Origin: Clostridium_AM sp900759715
Lineage (GTDB): Bacteria; Bacillota; Clostridia; Clostridiales; Clostridiaceae
Direction of reading: 5' to 3'
DNA length: 64,000 bases
Assembly: GCA_900759715.1 (NCBI GenBank)
Contig: CAAEXF010000054.1
Coordinates: 62,001-126,000 of the forward strand
Part shown: in pieces, positions 25,533-34,272 of the stretch
How the letters are laid out: each line of letters begins with the position of its first letter
Position numbering within the stretch: position 1 is the first letter of the stretch
Position numbers and translations under genes: made by a program
The notes under the pieces: model-generated
The model's input: the letters and a program-made list of their open reading frames with translations, nothing else
Databases searched by the model: none
Told to the model about the DNA's origin: nothing

Positions 25533-26381
25533 CTATTTAAAAACCTCTTCAGCGTGATATGAGCTTCTAACCAATGGTGCCGAAGCTACATGTTTAAAAC
25601 CCATTTCCAAGCCTATAGTTTCATATTTTTTAAATATATCTGGATGAATATATTCTATAATAGGATGATGCTTTGATGAAGGTGCTAAGTATTGTCCAAT
25701 TGTTACAATATCACACTTAACATCTCTTAAATCCTTCAATATACCTATTACATCTTCTTCTGTTTCACCTAATCCTAACATAAATCCTGATTTAGTTAAA
25801 ATAGAGTTATCCATGACTTTTACATTAGCTAATAATTCTAAGGATCTTTTATAAATAGCCATAGGTCTAACCTTTTTATATAAAGACGGTGCTGTCTCTA
25901 CATTATGGTTTATAACGTCTGGCTTTGCAACTACTACATTTTTCAAGGCTTGTTCATCACCATTAAAATCTGGTATTAAAACTTCTATAGTTATACCCTT
26001 ATTTAGTTTTCTTATCTCTTTTATCACTTCTGCAAAATGAGCTGACCCACCATCTTTAAGATCATCTCTAGTAACAGATGTTATTACCGTGTGCTTTAAA
26101 TTTAACTTTTCTACAGCTTTAGCTACGTTAACTGGTTCATTTACATCTACTACCTCTGGCTCTTTCTTTGTAACATTACAAAAAGTACAATTACGTGTAC
26201 AATTTTTCCCTAAAATCATAAATGTAGCAGTTCTTTTATTATAGCATTCCATTCTATTAGGACAATTTGCCTCTGTACAAACGGTGTTAAGAGAATACTT
26301 TTTCAATACCTCATGTACAGACCCAGACATTTCTCCCCCTCTAATCCTAACTCTTAGCCATTCAGGTTTTCTCTCATACAT
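25533..26381 (-). CDS. lipA: Lipoyl synthase
   Basis: A radical SAM enzyme that inserts two sulfurs into protein-bound octanoate to form lipoate. The 282 residues hold the auxiliary cluster motif CTEANCPNRMECY and the radical SAM motif CTRNCTFC, both intact, and end with the usual SSYHAEE. I choose ATG 26381 with GAGGTG upstream. It follows lplA on the same strand at about 20-30 bp, so the two form an operon giving both octanoyl/lipoyl transfer and sulfur insertion. lipB is absent. Confidence 0.97.
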   Translation of the reverse strand: MYERKPEWLRVRIRGGEMSGSVHEVLKKYSLNTVCTEANCPNRMECYNKRTATFMILGKNCTRNCTFCNVTKKEPEVVDVNEPVNVAKAVEKLNLKHTVITSVTRDDLKDGGSAHFAEVIKEIRKLNKGITIEVLIPDFNGDEQALKNVVVAKPDVINHNVETAPSLYKKVRPMAIYKRSLELLANVKVMDNSILTKSGFMLGLGETEEDVIGILKDLRDVKCDIVTIGQYLAPSSKHHPIIEYIHPDIFKKYETIGLEMGFKHVASAPLVRSSYHAEEVFK

Positions 26382-26410
26382 ATTGTACACCTCAAATCCT
26401 TTAGTTATCT

Positions 26411-27394
26411 TTAACTAAATATAATTTCTACTAAATTTTCCTTAGAAACATTAATCATATACTTTTCTATATCAACCATGTCCAAAGCATTAATTACTTC
26501 ATCTTTTAAATACTTGACATTTTTTAAAAGCTCTTCAAGTTCATTTATATCCTTTTCACTGAAAAAATCCCCATATATTTTTATATCTTTTATTAATCCT
26601 TTATGTACATTTATATTTACTTGAACAATTCCACCTTTGAATTTCTTTTCATTAAAATAATTAAATTGGGGTGAATCCCCATAATTCCATTGCCAAGTAG
26701 CATATTTTTCATCTGATATCTTTTGGATTTCATTCCATTCTTCTTTTGTAAATTCATAAAGCTTTGCACTTTTCTGATCACTCATAACAGATTCTATTAT
26801 AAAATTTTTAAACTCTATGACACTCATATCTTCCTTAAGGTGTTCTTTTATATTGGTAACTCTGCTTCCAACTGATTTTACTGCTTTATCTTGAAATTTT
26901 ATATCTTTTACTTTTAATGCTTGTACTAAATTAGCCATATCTGCCGAGAATAAAATGCTTCCATGATGAAGTATTTTATTTTTATAATTATATTGAGCAT
27001 TTCCAGAAAACTTTTTCCCATCAATCGTTAGATCATTTCTACCAGATAATTCTGCATCTATAGATAGCTTTTTTAAAGCCTGTATTATAGGATATGTAAA
27101 TTTTTTAAAGTCTGCAAATCGATTCTCACTGTCATTAGATATAAAGGTAAAATTTAGATTCCCTAGATCATTGAAAATAGCTCCTCCTCCAGTAACTCTT
27201 CTAACTACAGGAAGCTTATGACTATTTACATAGTCAATGTTTATTTCTGAAAGAGTGTTTTGATGCTTTCCAATTAATATACATGGATCATTTCTCCAAA
27301 GCATAAAGCAATCCTCATCAAAATTTTTTAATACATATTCTTCAATTGCATGATTCATGTACGGATCTGTATTTTCATTTTTAATAAAAATCAT
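26411..27394 (-). CDS. lplA: Lipoate--protein ligase
   Basis: Attaches lipoate (or octanoate) to lipoyl domains of GcvH or 2-oxoacid dehydrogenases. The 327 residues show the ligase pattern RRVTGGGAIFNDLGNLNFTF near residue 70, KFSGNAQY and HHGSILF, with the C-terminal accessory domain after residue 240. ATG 27394 is chosen because GGGAGG lies 7 bases upstream. Operon with lipA. The glycine cleavage or dehydrogenase target genes are not in the window. Confidence 0.96.
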   Translation of the reverse strand: MIFIKNENTDPYMNHAIEEYVLKNFDEDCFMLWRNDPCILIGKHQNTLSEINIDYVNSHKLPVVRRVTGGGAIFNDLGNLNFTFISNDSENRFADFKKFTYPIIQALKKLSIDAELSGRNDLTIDGKKFSGNAQYNYKNKILHHGSILFSADMANLVQALKVKDIKFQDKAVKSVGSRVTNIKEHLKEDMSVIEFKNFIIESVMSDQKSAKLYEFTKEEWNEIQKISDEKYATWQWNYGDSPQFNYFNEKKFKGGIVQVNINVHKGLIKDIKIYGDFFSEKDINELEELLKNVKYLKDEVINALDMVDIEKYMINVSKENLVEIIFS

Positions 27395-27639
27395 ATTAAT
27401 GCCTCCCAAAGTATGTAAATTTTATACTTGTTAATATTAAAACACTCATAACCATAATACACTATTGTAACAATTTTTACAATTTTCATATTATAAAAAC
27501 TCGTTATAATAATTTAAATGTCTATATATAAAGGATAGATTTTTACTTCCATATATTAACAAATCACTGTAAGTGTAGTAATATATTTTATATATACAGA
27601 ATAAAATAATATGTTAGTCTAATAAAAGGAGTGATATTA

Positions 27640-28041
27640 TTGAGACGTTCACAAGTTATTCTAGCAGTTATATTTATGTGTCTTTTCTTTATTGCTGGTG
27701 TTTCATTTTTATTGCTAACCACATTTTCCTTAAATAAATCAAATTTATTCATAAAATATATAATTTTATCAATCATAAGTTTTATTGGTATGACTAGTCT
27801 AGCTAAAAATAACTTAAAAGTCTGGAAACGTACAATTGGGAAAATGTTCATACTGGTTGGGTTTATATTTACTATTTTATTAATTATTAGTGTTAACAGA
27901 AATCAAAACATATATATTTTCGACGATAGAAACTATATAATTAATGGATTGATAATTTTAACAACACTGATTACAGGGGGCTATTTTATAAAGACAGGCC
28001 AAAATTTAGTAAGGCAACCTAAGTACTATAAAATAATGTAA
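27640..28041 (+). CDS. Small membrane protein, unknown function
   Basis: A hydrophobic protein of about 133 residues with four predicted TM helices (about 4-26, 35-53, 64-84 and 102-122) and short basic loops. The best start is TTG 27640, with AAAGGAG 8 bases upstream; GTG 27631 overlaps that site. It sits alone and is followed by a terminator. No family was recognised and no catalytic motif is visible. Confidence 0.75.
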   Translation: MRRSQVILAVIFMCLFFIAGVSFLLLTTFSLNKSNLFIKYIILSIISFIGMTSLAKNNLKVWKRTIGKMFILVGFIFTILLIISVNRNQNIYIFDDRNYIINGLIILTTLITGGYFIKTGQNLVRQPKYYKIM

Positions 28042-28055
28042 AGTACTACAAATAT

Positions 28056-28083
28056 AATCCCCCAACTAACTCATCGGGGGATT
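28056..28083. terminator. Bidirectional terminator between convergent small genes
   Basis: Stem AATCCCCC / GGGGGATT with AT tracts on both sides. Confidence 0.8.
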
Positions 28084-28102
28084 ATTAATTATAACTTTGT
28101 TA

Positions 28103-28513
28103 TTAACTCTTAGTAACTGTATCTTTATGCTCAAATTTAGTAACTTCTATATCTCCGTCATCATTTCTTATTGTAATTACATCAGTAGAAAGATTTGATT
28201 TTTTTAATCCATCAAAAGTTTCCACTTGAATTGTTGCTTCAAAATAATATGAATCTTTTTCTAATCTTTTTATTTCTAAAATTTTAGGATTTGTAAATTG
28301 TTTTGGCTTCCCATAATAGTTTTCTATTGCATAGTCTATATGCTGAAATAGTAATGCTGATAATAAATCTTCATATAATTTCTCTTTACTCTCTCCAGTA
28401 TTTAAATAGCATATACTTTTATTGTCGTATGCATGCACTGTGAATGTCATACTATTGAATATACTAATAACACAAAAAAATAGCAAAAAAACCTTTATAA
28501 TCTTCTTTTTCAT
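28103..28513 (-). CDS. Secreted DUF3888-family protein
   Basis: A 136-residue secreted protein. The N-terminus is a signal peptide (KKKIIK, hydrophobic core, cleavage near VHA-Y). The mature part resembles DUF3888 of spore formers: ESKEKLYEDLLSALLFQHIDYAIENYYGKP, then a beta-rich end. The function of the family is unknown. ATG 28513 has GGAGGTGG directly upstream. It stands between a small membrane gene and the PBP1A gene. Confidence 0.8.
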   Translation of the reverse strand: MKKKIIKVFLLFFCVISIFNSMTFTVHAYDNKSICYLNTGESKEKLYEDLLSALLFQHIDYAIENYYGKPKQFTNPKILEIKRLEKDSYYFEATIQVETFDGLKKSNLSTDVITIRNDDGDIEVTKFEHKDTVTKS

Positions 28514-28599
28514 ATATACCACCTCCGATTTTTCTTATTTTATGTATATTGATTATAAATTATAAATCACAAATTTTTACATTAATTACAATAAACAAA

Positions 28600-28645
28600 G
28601 AGCATCCTACTCAGAATTTTTCTGATTAGAAATGCTCTTTATTTT
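28600..28645 (-). terminator. Terminator of the PBP1A gene
   Basis: Stem AAAGAGCAT / ATGCTCTTT with an inner AGAATTTTTCT hairpin, followed by a T-rich tract on the minus strand. Confidence 0.75.
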
Positions 28646-28662
28646 TAATTAATAAAAGTTAT

Positions 28663-31089
28663 TTAATTTTGCTTAGAATTCTTATTGGTACTTGTTTTTT
28701 GCCCACCATTAGCGCTGCCATCATTGTTATTATTATTTGTATCTCCATTAGGCGTATCTGTGTTGGATGGGGGCGTTGCACCATTATTTATACCATTATT
28801 TGTACTATCATCAGTCTGTTTGCCACCCTGCTGCAATTCAATTTTTCTTTGCGTTACTACCGCTTTCCTGTTTAATATTTTTCTTAAGAGCTGCTCTTTA
28901 GCATTTAAGTCTTTTAGCTGTTGAACACTAGTAGTTGCTTCGTTTTCAAATTGCTCCGCCAACTTAATATCTTCTAACGTATCCAATTTACAACTTTCAT
29001 ACTTCTTTACTGCATCTTGTGCAGAACCTTGTTCATTTTTTTGAGTTTCATTATTAGCAGGTACATTATTTAAAGCCTCATCATTATATTCTTGAACACC
29101 ATTTGGCCTTTCAAAGTCTATATTATCTAAACCTTGATGTATTTTATTCATATAGTCTTTCCATATTCCCCCAGGATATGTGCCGCCGTACAATCTATCT
29201 AACTCTCTTGGTTTATCATATCCTACCCATACTGCAGTAGTGTAATATGGAGTATATCCACAAAACCATCCATCTTTTGAATTGTCTGTTGTTCCAGTCT
29301 TTCCTGCTGCTGTCATATTAGATAGTTGTAATTTGTGTGCTGTTCCCAATGGATTATCAAAACTTCCTTTTAATATATCTGTCATCCACGTACTTGCTTG
29401 TTTTGTATAAACTTCCTTTGTTTTATAACTATTTTTGTATATTTTATTACCTGAAGAATCAATTATTTCTTGTATACAAGTAGGATTAATGTATTGCCCT
29501 GCTCTTGCAAGGGTAGAGTAACCAGATGCCATTTCAACAACACTAGCACCATTGGTCAATCCTCCTAATGCCGTGGATAAAGTATAATCTTTTTTTACTA
29601 TTTTACTAAAATTCATTGACTTTAAAAATGAAATACCATACTCAGGAGTTATTTGTTTAAAAATTTGATTTGCAACTGTATTTAAAGATAGCTGTACAGC
29701 GTAACTTAAAGTCACATTACCATAGTAAGCATCTCCACTATTATGCGGTCCTCCCTCAGTATATTTGTCCTCTATTACACTTGAAGGTGTAAAGCCTTTT
29801 TGTAAAGCAGGAGTATATACAACAAGAGGTTTTAAAGTTGAACCTGGCTGTCTAAAGGATTGGAACGCTCTATTTAAATAATCCTTTTTATCTGAGGTTC
29901 TGCCTCCAACTATGGCAACTACTGTACCTGTTTTATTATCAATAGTTACAGCTGATCCTTGCAGTGAATAGATGCCATCCTGCTTTTCTGTAAAATCAGA
30001 TAGTTTACTATCAACAGATTCTTGAAGCAGTTTTTGTTTCTCCATATCTATTGATGTATAGATTTTATACCCATTCCTGTATATTTCATTTACGCATTCT
30101 GTATATAAATCTGAGTAACTCTTATTATAAGTTTCCCTATCACTATCATTCTTAAAACTATTTCTAAAATCAAAGCCCTTTTGTTCCATTAATGCTTTTG
30201 CAGCACAGTCTACTGCATATGAGCTAATATAACTCTGTTTTGTATATGCTTTTTCTGGATTCAGAGCTATTTTTTCATTTACGGCCTCATCATATTGACC
30301 TTGAGTTATAAAATTACATTCCTTCATTTTAGATAATATCAAATTTCTTCTTTGTATTGTATTACCTTCATTCTTTAGGGGATCATAATATTCTGGATTA
30401 TTTGGTATAGCTGCAAGAAAAGCCATTTGAGATAAATCTAATTCTTTAACTTCCTTGCTAAAATATTTTTTAGATGCAGCTTGTATACCGTATGCTCCAT
30501 TTGCAAAATAAATATTATTTACATAAAACTCAAGTATTTGTTCTTTAGTATACATTCTCTCTAACTTCAGTGCTATAAACATCTCTTCAATTTTTCTATT
30601 CATAGATTGTTGTTGAGTCAAAAAGACATTTTTAGCTAGTTGTTGAGTTATAGTGCTTCCGCCTTGGGTAATTTCTCCCTTGTTTTTAACCATAGAGTAT
30701 GCTGCTCTTGTAATAGCCTTAAGACTAACTCCATGATGGTTATAGAAATCCTTATCCTCTATAGCTATAAAAGATTGCATTACTGCTTGCGGAATCTGTG
30801 CATAGTTTACATACTCTACATCCTTTGAATCATAAAGCTTGTCAATAACTTCTTTATTATTGTCATAGATATACACAGTACCTCTACTGTTAAAAGTAGC
30901 TTCTGAAATTGATTTAACTTTAGTACTCGCATCCCTATATAAGGAAAATACATCTTTTATTTTACCGAAACTAAAAACTGTTATAAGTAAAATTATTGAC
31001 ATTAAAATTAATAAAGCCTTAGAAATTGGTTTCTTTTTCTTAGGTTTCTTTACTCTCTTTTTTGTTCTTTTGTTTGTTGATGTTTCCAT
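28663..31089 (-). CDS. Class A penicillin-binding protein (PBP1A-type)
   Basis: Bifunctional peptidoglycan glycosyltransferase and transpeptidase, 808 residues. A basic cytosolic N-terminus (poly-Lys) precedes one TM anchor at about 25-45. The GT51 domain has FIAIEDKDFYNHHGVS and QGGSTITQQLAKN; the transpeptidase has the PGSTLKP serine, SLNT and GKTGTTDN. The C-terminal 110 residues are low-complexity Asn/Thr/Gly/Gln-rich. ATG 31089 has GAGGA at good spacing; the ATG nine bases earlier would overlap it. The R3 repeat lies about 145 bp upstream. Confidence 0.95.
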   Translation of the reverse strand: METSTNKRTKKRVKKPKKKKPISKALLILMSIILLITVFSFGKIKDVFSLYRDASTKVKSISEATFNSRGTVYIYDNNKEVIDKLYDSKDVEYVNYAQIPQAVMQSFIAIEDKDFYNHHGVSLKAITRAAYSMVKNKGEITQGGSTITQQLAKNVFLTQQQSMNRKIEEMFIALKLERMYTKEQILEFYVNNIYFANGAYGIQAASKKYFSKEVKELDLSQMAFLAAIPNNPEYYDPLKNEGNTIQRRNLILSKMKECNFITQGQYDEAVNEKIALNPEKAYTKQSYISSYAVDCAAKALMEQKGFDFRNSFKNDSDRETYNKSYSDLYTECVNEIYRNGYKIYTSIDMEKQKLLQESVDSKLSDFTEKQDGIYSLQGSAVTIDNKTGTVVAIVGGRTSDKKDYLNRAFQSFRQPGSTLKPLVVYTPALQKGFTPSSVIEDKYTEGGPHNSGDAYYGNVTLSYAVQLSLNTVANQIFKQITPEYGISFLKSMNFSKIVKKDYTLSTALGGLTNGASVVEMASGYSTLARAGQYINPTCIQEIIDSSGNKIYKNSYKTKEVYTKQASTWMTDILKGSFDNPLGTAHKLQLSNMTAAGKTGTTDNSKDGWFCGYTPYYTTAVWVGYDKPRELDRLYGGTYPGGIWKDYMNKIHQGLDNIDFERPNGVQEYNDEALNNVPANNETQKNEQGSAQDAVKKYESCKLDTLEDIKLAEQFENEATTSVQQLKDLNAKEQLLRKILNRKAVVTQRKIELQQGGKQTDDSTNNGINNGATPPSNTDTPNGDTNNNNNDGSANGGQKTSTNKNSKQN

Positions 31090-31232
31090 AGTTATCATTC
31101 CTCATTCTATTTTATATATATTACTACGAATGACCCCTCAGGTTTTATATACTATTTCTATTTTAACACATACCATTAAATGTGCCTAAACAATTAACAC
31201 AAAATTAATAAATATAAGTTGCTTAATAATTA

Positions 31233-31318
31233 ATATGAAACTCCTTCTCCTATCGTCGAATGAGTACTCACTGAGTAAGCGATTCACTTCAAATCATAGA
31301 TTTGAGTTCTCTGCTTAA
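31233..31318 (-). repeat. Dispersed intergenic repeat R3, copy 2
   Basis: The minus strand reads TCGCTTACTCAGTGAGTAC and TTCGACGATAGGAGAAGG, almost identical to 4022-4070 on the plus strand. It lies upstream of the PBP1A gene on the same strand, as copy 1 lies upstream of thiD. Confidence 0.75.
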
Positions 31319-31321
31319 AAA

Positions 31322-31365
31322 GAAGACCTGTTGTCAAACCGTATCTGACAACAGGTCTTTATTAT
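31322..31365 (-). terminator. Terminator of pepD
   Basis: Perfect stem AGACCTGTTGTCA / TGACAACAGGTCT two bases from the stop codon. Confidence 0.85.
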
Positions 31366-31366
31366 A

Positions 31367-32830
31367 CTACTTTATAGCTTTTAACGCTTCAAGTAAAAAT
31401 TCCCATGATCTCTGAACAGATGAAATACTCATGTGTTCATCTGGAGTGTGTACATCATATAAGTTTGGTCCAAAGGATATCATATCCATTTCTCCATTGA
31501 ACTTTTCTCCAAATAATCCACATTCAAGTCCTGCATGAATTGCATCTATTTTCGCATCTTTTCCATTTATTTTTCTATAAGTATCCTCAAAGATTGTTCT
31601 AATTTTTGAATCTGGATTATAAGCCCATTCAGGATAATTTGACTCTGTAGAAACTTCTCCACCTACAAGCTTAGCTAATGCAGCTATTCTATTAAACACT
31701 TCCATTTTCAAGCTTCTTACAGAGCTTCTAACAGCACTAATAAACTCTACTTCATTTTCTCTAGTTGTTACTACACCTAAATTTAATGAGCTTTCTACTA
31801 ATCCTTTAATGTCCATGCTCATAGAATTGATTCCATTTTGAACAAGGTATAGGTAGTTTATCACGTTATTTTGACTTTGTACTGAGAATACTCTAGCAAC
31901 TCCTGGAGTCATTTCTTCAAGTTCTATTTTTACATCTGGATCTGGTGTTCTAAATTCATTTTTAAATGTTCCCTCTAATTCAGCAAGTTTTTCTTGTACT
32001 TTAGCTTTATCCTCAGCTTTTATTAATATAATAGTATCCATTTCACGTGGAATAGCATTATGTTTTGATCCTCCATTTATTGAAGCCACTCTAAAATCAA
32101 CTAATGAGCTAAGTTCCATAAGGATACGTCCCATTAATTTATTTGAGTTTGCTCTTCCTTTGTCAATTTCCATTCCAGAGTGACCGCCTTTTAATCCTCT
32201 GATTCTTACTGTATATGTACTAAGACTTTTATCTGCATCTTCTAATGTTACAGGTATAATTGTTTTTGCTGTAAGTCCACCAGCACAACTTACAAGGAAT
32301 GTTCCTTCTTCTTCTGAGTCTATATTGATAAGTATTCTTGCATCTATATTTTTAGGATCTAACTCAGTTGCTCCGCCCATTCCAGTTTCTTCTTCAGTTG
32401 TGCAAACTAATTCTACAGCAGGGTGAGCTATTTCATTTGAAGCTAGAACAGCTAATCCCATAGCAATAGCTATTCCATTATCTGCTCCAAGTGTTGTTCC
32501 AGTTGCATAAACCATATCATCAACAATTCTTAATTGTAGTGGATCTTTTGTGAAGTCATGTTTTGTAGCAACATTTTTTTCACATACCATATCCATGTGA
32601 CCTTGTATAACAATAGCAGGACTATTTTCATATCCTGGTGTTGCTTTTTTCTTTATGATAACATTTAAAGCTTTATCTTGAATTACCTCTAAATTATGCT
32701 CTTTAGCAAAAGCTACTAAGTAATCGCTAACCTCTTTTTCATTTGCTGATCCTCTTGGAATTTGTGAAAGTTCTTCAAAATATCTAAATACTTCAACTGG
32801 TTGCAAATTTTTTAATACTCCCTTTGTCAT
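31367..32830 (-). CDS. pepD: Aminoacyl-histidine dipeptidase (M20C)
   Basis: A zinc dipeptidase of the PepD/carnosinase-like M20C family, 487 residues. It cleaves Xaa-His and other dipeptides in the cytosol. Metal-site motifs are VIQGHMDMVCEKN, TTLGADNGIAIAMG, TTEEETGMGGA and HAGLECGLF near the C-terminus. I choose ATG 32830 with AAAGGA 8 bases upstream. Its leader contains a transposon-end-like hairpin and a terminator-like hairpin on the same strand. Confidence 0.96.
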   Translation of the reverse strand: MTKGVLKNLQPVEVFRYFEELSQIPRGSANEKEVSDYLVAFAKEHNLEVIQDKALNVIIKKKATPGYENSPAIVIQGHMDMVCEKNVATKHDFTKDPLQLRIVDDMVYATGTTLGADNGIAIAMGLAVLASNEIAHPAVELVCTTEEETGMGGATELDPKNIDARILINIDSEEEGTFLVSCAGGLTAKTIIPVTLEDADKSLSTYTVRIRGLKGGHSGMEIDKGRANSNKLMGRILMELSSLVDFRVASINGGSKHNAIPREMDTIILIKAEDKAKVQEKLAELEGTFKNEFRTPDPDVKIELEEMTPGVARVFSVQSQNNVINYLYLVQNGINSMSMDIKGLVESSLNLGVVTTRENEVEFISAVRSSVRSLKMEVFNRIAALAKLVGGEVSTESNYPEWAYNPDSKIRTIFEDTYRKINGKDAKIDAIHAGLECGLFGEKFNGEMDMISFGPNLYDVHTPDEHMSISSVQRSWEFLLEALKAIK

Positions 32831-32861
32831 TATTATCATCCTTTCTTTTAATCGCATCGTT

Positions 32862-32915
32862 TACATAAATAGGATTCTTTATTTCAGTCCATCTGAAACT
32901 TAGAAACTATTATAT
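32862..32915 (-). mobile_element. IS200/IS605 right-end-like sequence, copy C (degenerate)
   Basis: The minus strand reads TTTCTAAGTTTCAGATGGA, then CTGAAATAAAGAATCCTATT, matching copy A with the hairpin middle missing. It ends about 30 bases before the pepD start codon, so it lies in the pepD 5' leader. It is probably a decayed end. Confidence 0.45.
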
Positions 32916-32948
32916 TTGACTGCTTATATTTCACCATAAAGTTAGACA

Positions 32949-32978
32949 AAAATCAAGACTTGCAAAGTCGGATTTTTT
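32949..32978 (-). terminator. Terminator-like hairpin in the pepD leader
   Basis: The minus strand forms AAATC-GACTT / AAGTC-GATTT with a TGC loop and a T-rich tail, about 120 bases upstream of pepD. No minus-strand gene lies closer upstream than 33.3 kb, so it may be an attenuator or chance. No known riboswitch core was recognised. Confidence 0.35.
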
Positions 32979-33237
32979 AGTGTATCAATACAACTACCTT
33001 AAATTTTACCCTTACTCTAATTTTTTCTGTACAATTTAAATATTTGCATATTTTAAAGATTTAATAAATATTAAAATCAAAAAATGATGAATAATTATTC
33101 AATACACTTAATTTTCTAACTCTTTTTTTGCATTAAAACAATTGAGGCGTATAAATATTCAAAATAATTAATTTTAAAAATTATCACTATATATAATTTG
33201 TGTTTGATAAAAAAAATATTCTATTAATTATAAACAA

Positions 33238-33285
33238 GGTACTAGATACTATAAATCTTATTGTATCTAATACCTTTTATTAACT
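33238..33285 (-). terminator. Terminator of the secreted coiled-coil gene
   Basis: Stem AAGGTACTAGATAC with its near-complement GTATCTAATACCTT, then a TTTATTAA tract on the minus strand. Confidence 0.7.
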
Positions 33286-33290
33286 TTATT

Positions 33291-33947
33291 CTATTTTCCT
33301 GATTTTAATGAATTTATTTGATTCTTCAAGAATTCATTTGAAGCTTTCATATTGCTTAAATAATTATTATATGCTTCTTTTATCTTTGCTGCATCTCCTG
33401 ATTTAAGAGCATCGTTTAAAGCATTTGTTATATCTACACTTTGCTTTTTCATCTGTTTGATGGCAATAGTTTCATCTTTATGTTTTTCTTCATAATCTTT
33501 CTTAGCTGCCTTTAACTTTTTAATTTCATCTGCATGCTCTTTATTGAATTCTTTTTTCTGTTCTTTAATATATTTTTTTGCATCCTCTTTTGTCATATTT
33601 CCACTTTCAACTTTTTTGTGAGTATCTTCAACTATTTTCTTAAAATCATTCATAAAAGAAGTGTCTACTCCAAGTTTGCTGTAATACAATTCTCTAAATT
33701 GTTTCATAAGCTCTCTTCTCTCTGCAAATACTTGCTTAAGCTGAGTTTTAGAGCCTGGAACATAATTTTCTAGGGTATTTAAATCAACCATTAAATTTTT
33801 ATGTTTTTTATGTTCCATTTTTTGTGATGCTGTATTTGTTATCACATTTTTTGCAGTATTTTGTACAGGACTTGCAAATGCTGCACCGGGAATTAATATT
33901 GATGCAGCTAGCATAGTTGGTAATACTAGCTTTTTAAAATTTAACAT
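33291..33947 (-). CDS. Secreted helical protein of unknown function
   Basis: A 218-residue protein with a signal peptide ending AFA-S near residue 26. The mature part is highly charged (Lys/Glu-rich) and predicted almost fully alpha-helical, with a central coiled coil (about 100-170). There is no cysteine, TM or known motif. The size and helical charge pattern are loosely like Spy/CpxP-type envelope chaperones, but I see no signature that proves it. AAGGAAG precedes the ATG. Single gene with terminator. Confidence 0.8.
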   Translation of the reverse strand: MLNFKKLVLPTMLAASILIPGAAFASPVQNTAKNVITNTASQKMEHKKHKNLMVDLNTLENYVPGSKTQLKQVFAERRELMKQFRELYYSKLGVDTSFMNDFKKIVEDTHKKVESGNMTKEDAKKYIKEQKKEFNKEHADEIKKLKAAKKDYEEKHKDETIAIKQMKKQSVDITNALNDALKSGDAAKIKEAYNNYLSNMKASNEFLKNQINSLKSGK

Positions 33948-34272
33948 AGTATATCTTCCTTTCTTTTGAAATTTTTACTGCATTGTTAATTCTAATTTTA
34001 CAAAATGACAATTAAGTGACAATATTTTGAATAAAATATGAACAAATTATGTAATATTACTTTTTAATCCTTAACATATTCTTTAGTATGTTTCCCAATA
34101 ATATTCTATTTAATAAAAAATTATATTGCTTGTACGTATATAACCATAGTTTCCTTCAAATACTATAAGTATTATAAATTACAAATCTTATATTACTTTT
34201 AGCTATAGGCTGTATTCTTTTAAATACTAATAGTATGGCTCATAAAATCAAACTTAAAAGGAGGTTGATATA
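33948..34272. other. Divergent promoter region, secreted protein / gerK
   Basis: 325 bp of AT-rich DNA. On the minus strand TTGTCA with TAAAAT at 16 bases is a possible promoter for the secreted protein. For gerK a forespore sigma-G promoter is expected, but I could not place one with confidence. Confidence 0.4.

Noticed and set aside
28670..28830. Asn/Gly/Thr-rich stretch of PBP1A as a separate repeat feature
   Set aside because: It is a low-complexity C-terminal tail common in clostridial PBP1A, not a DNA repeat unit.
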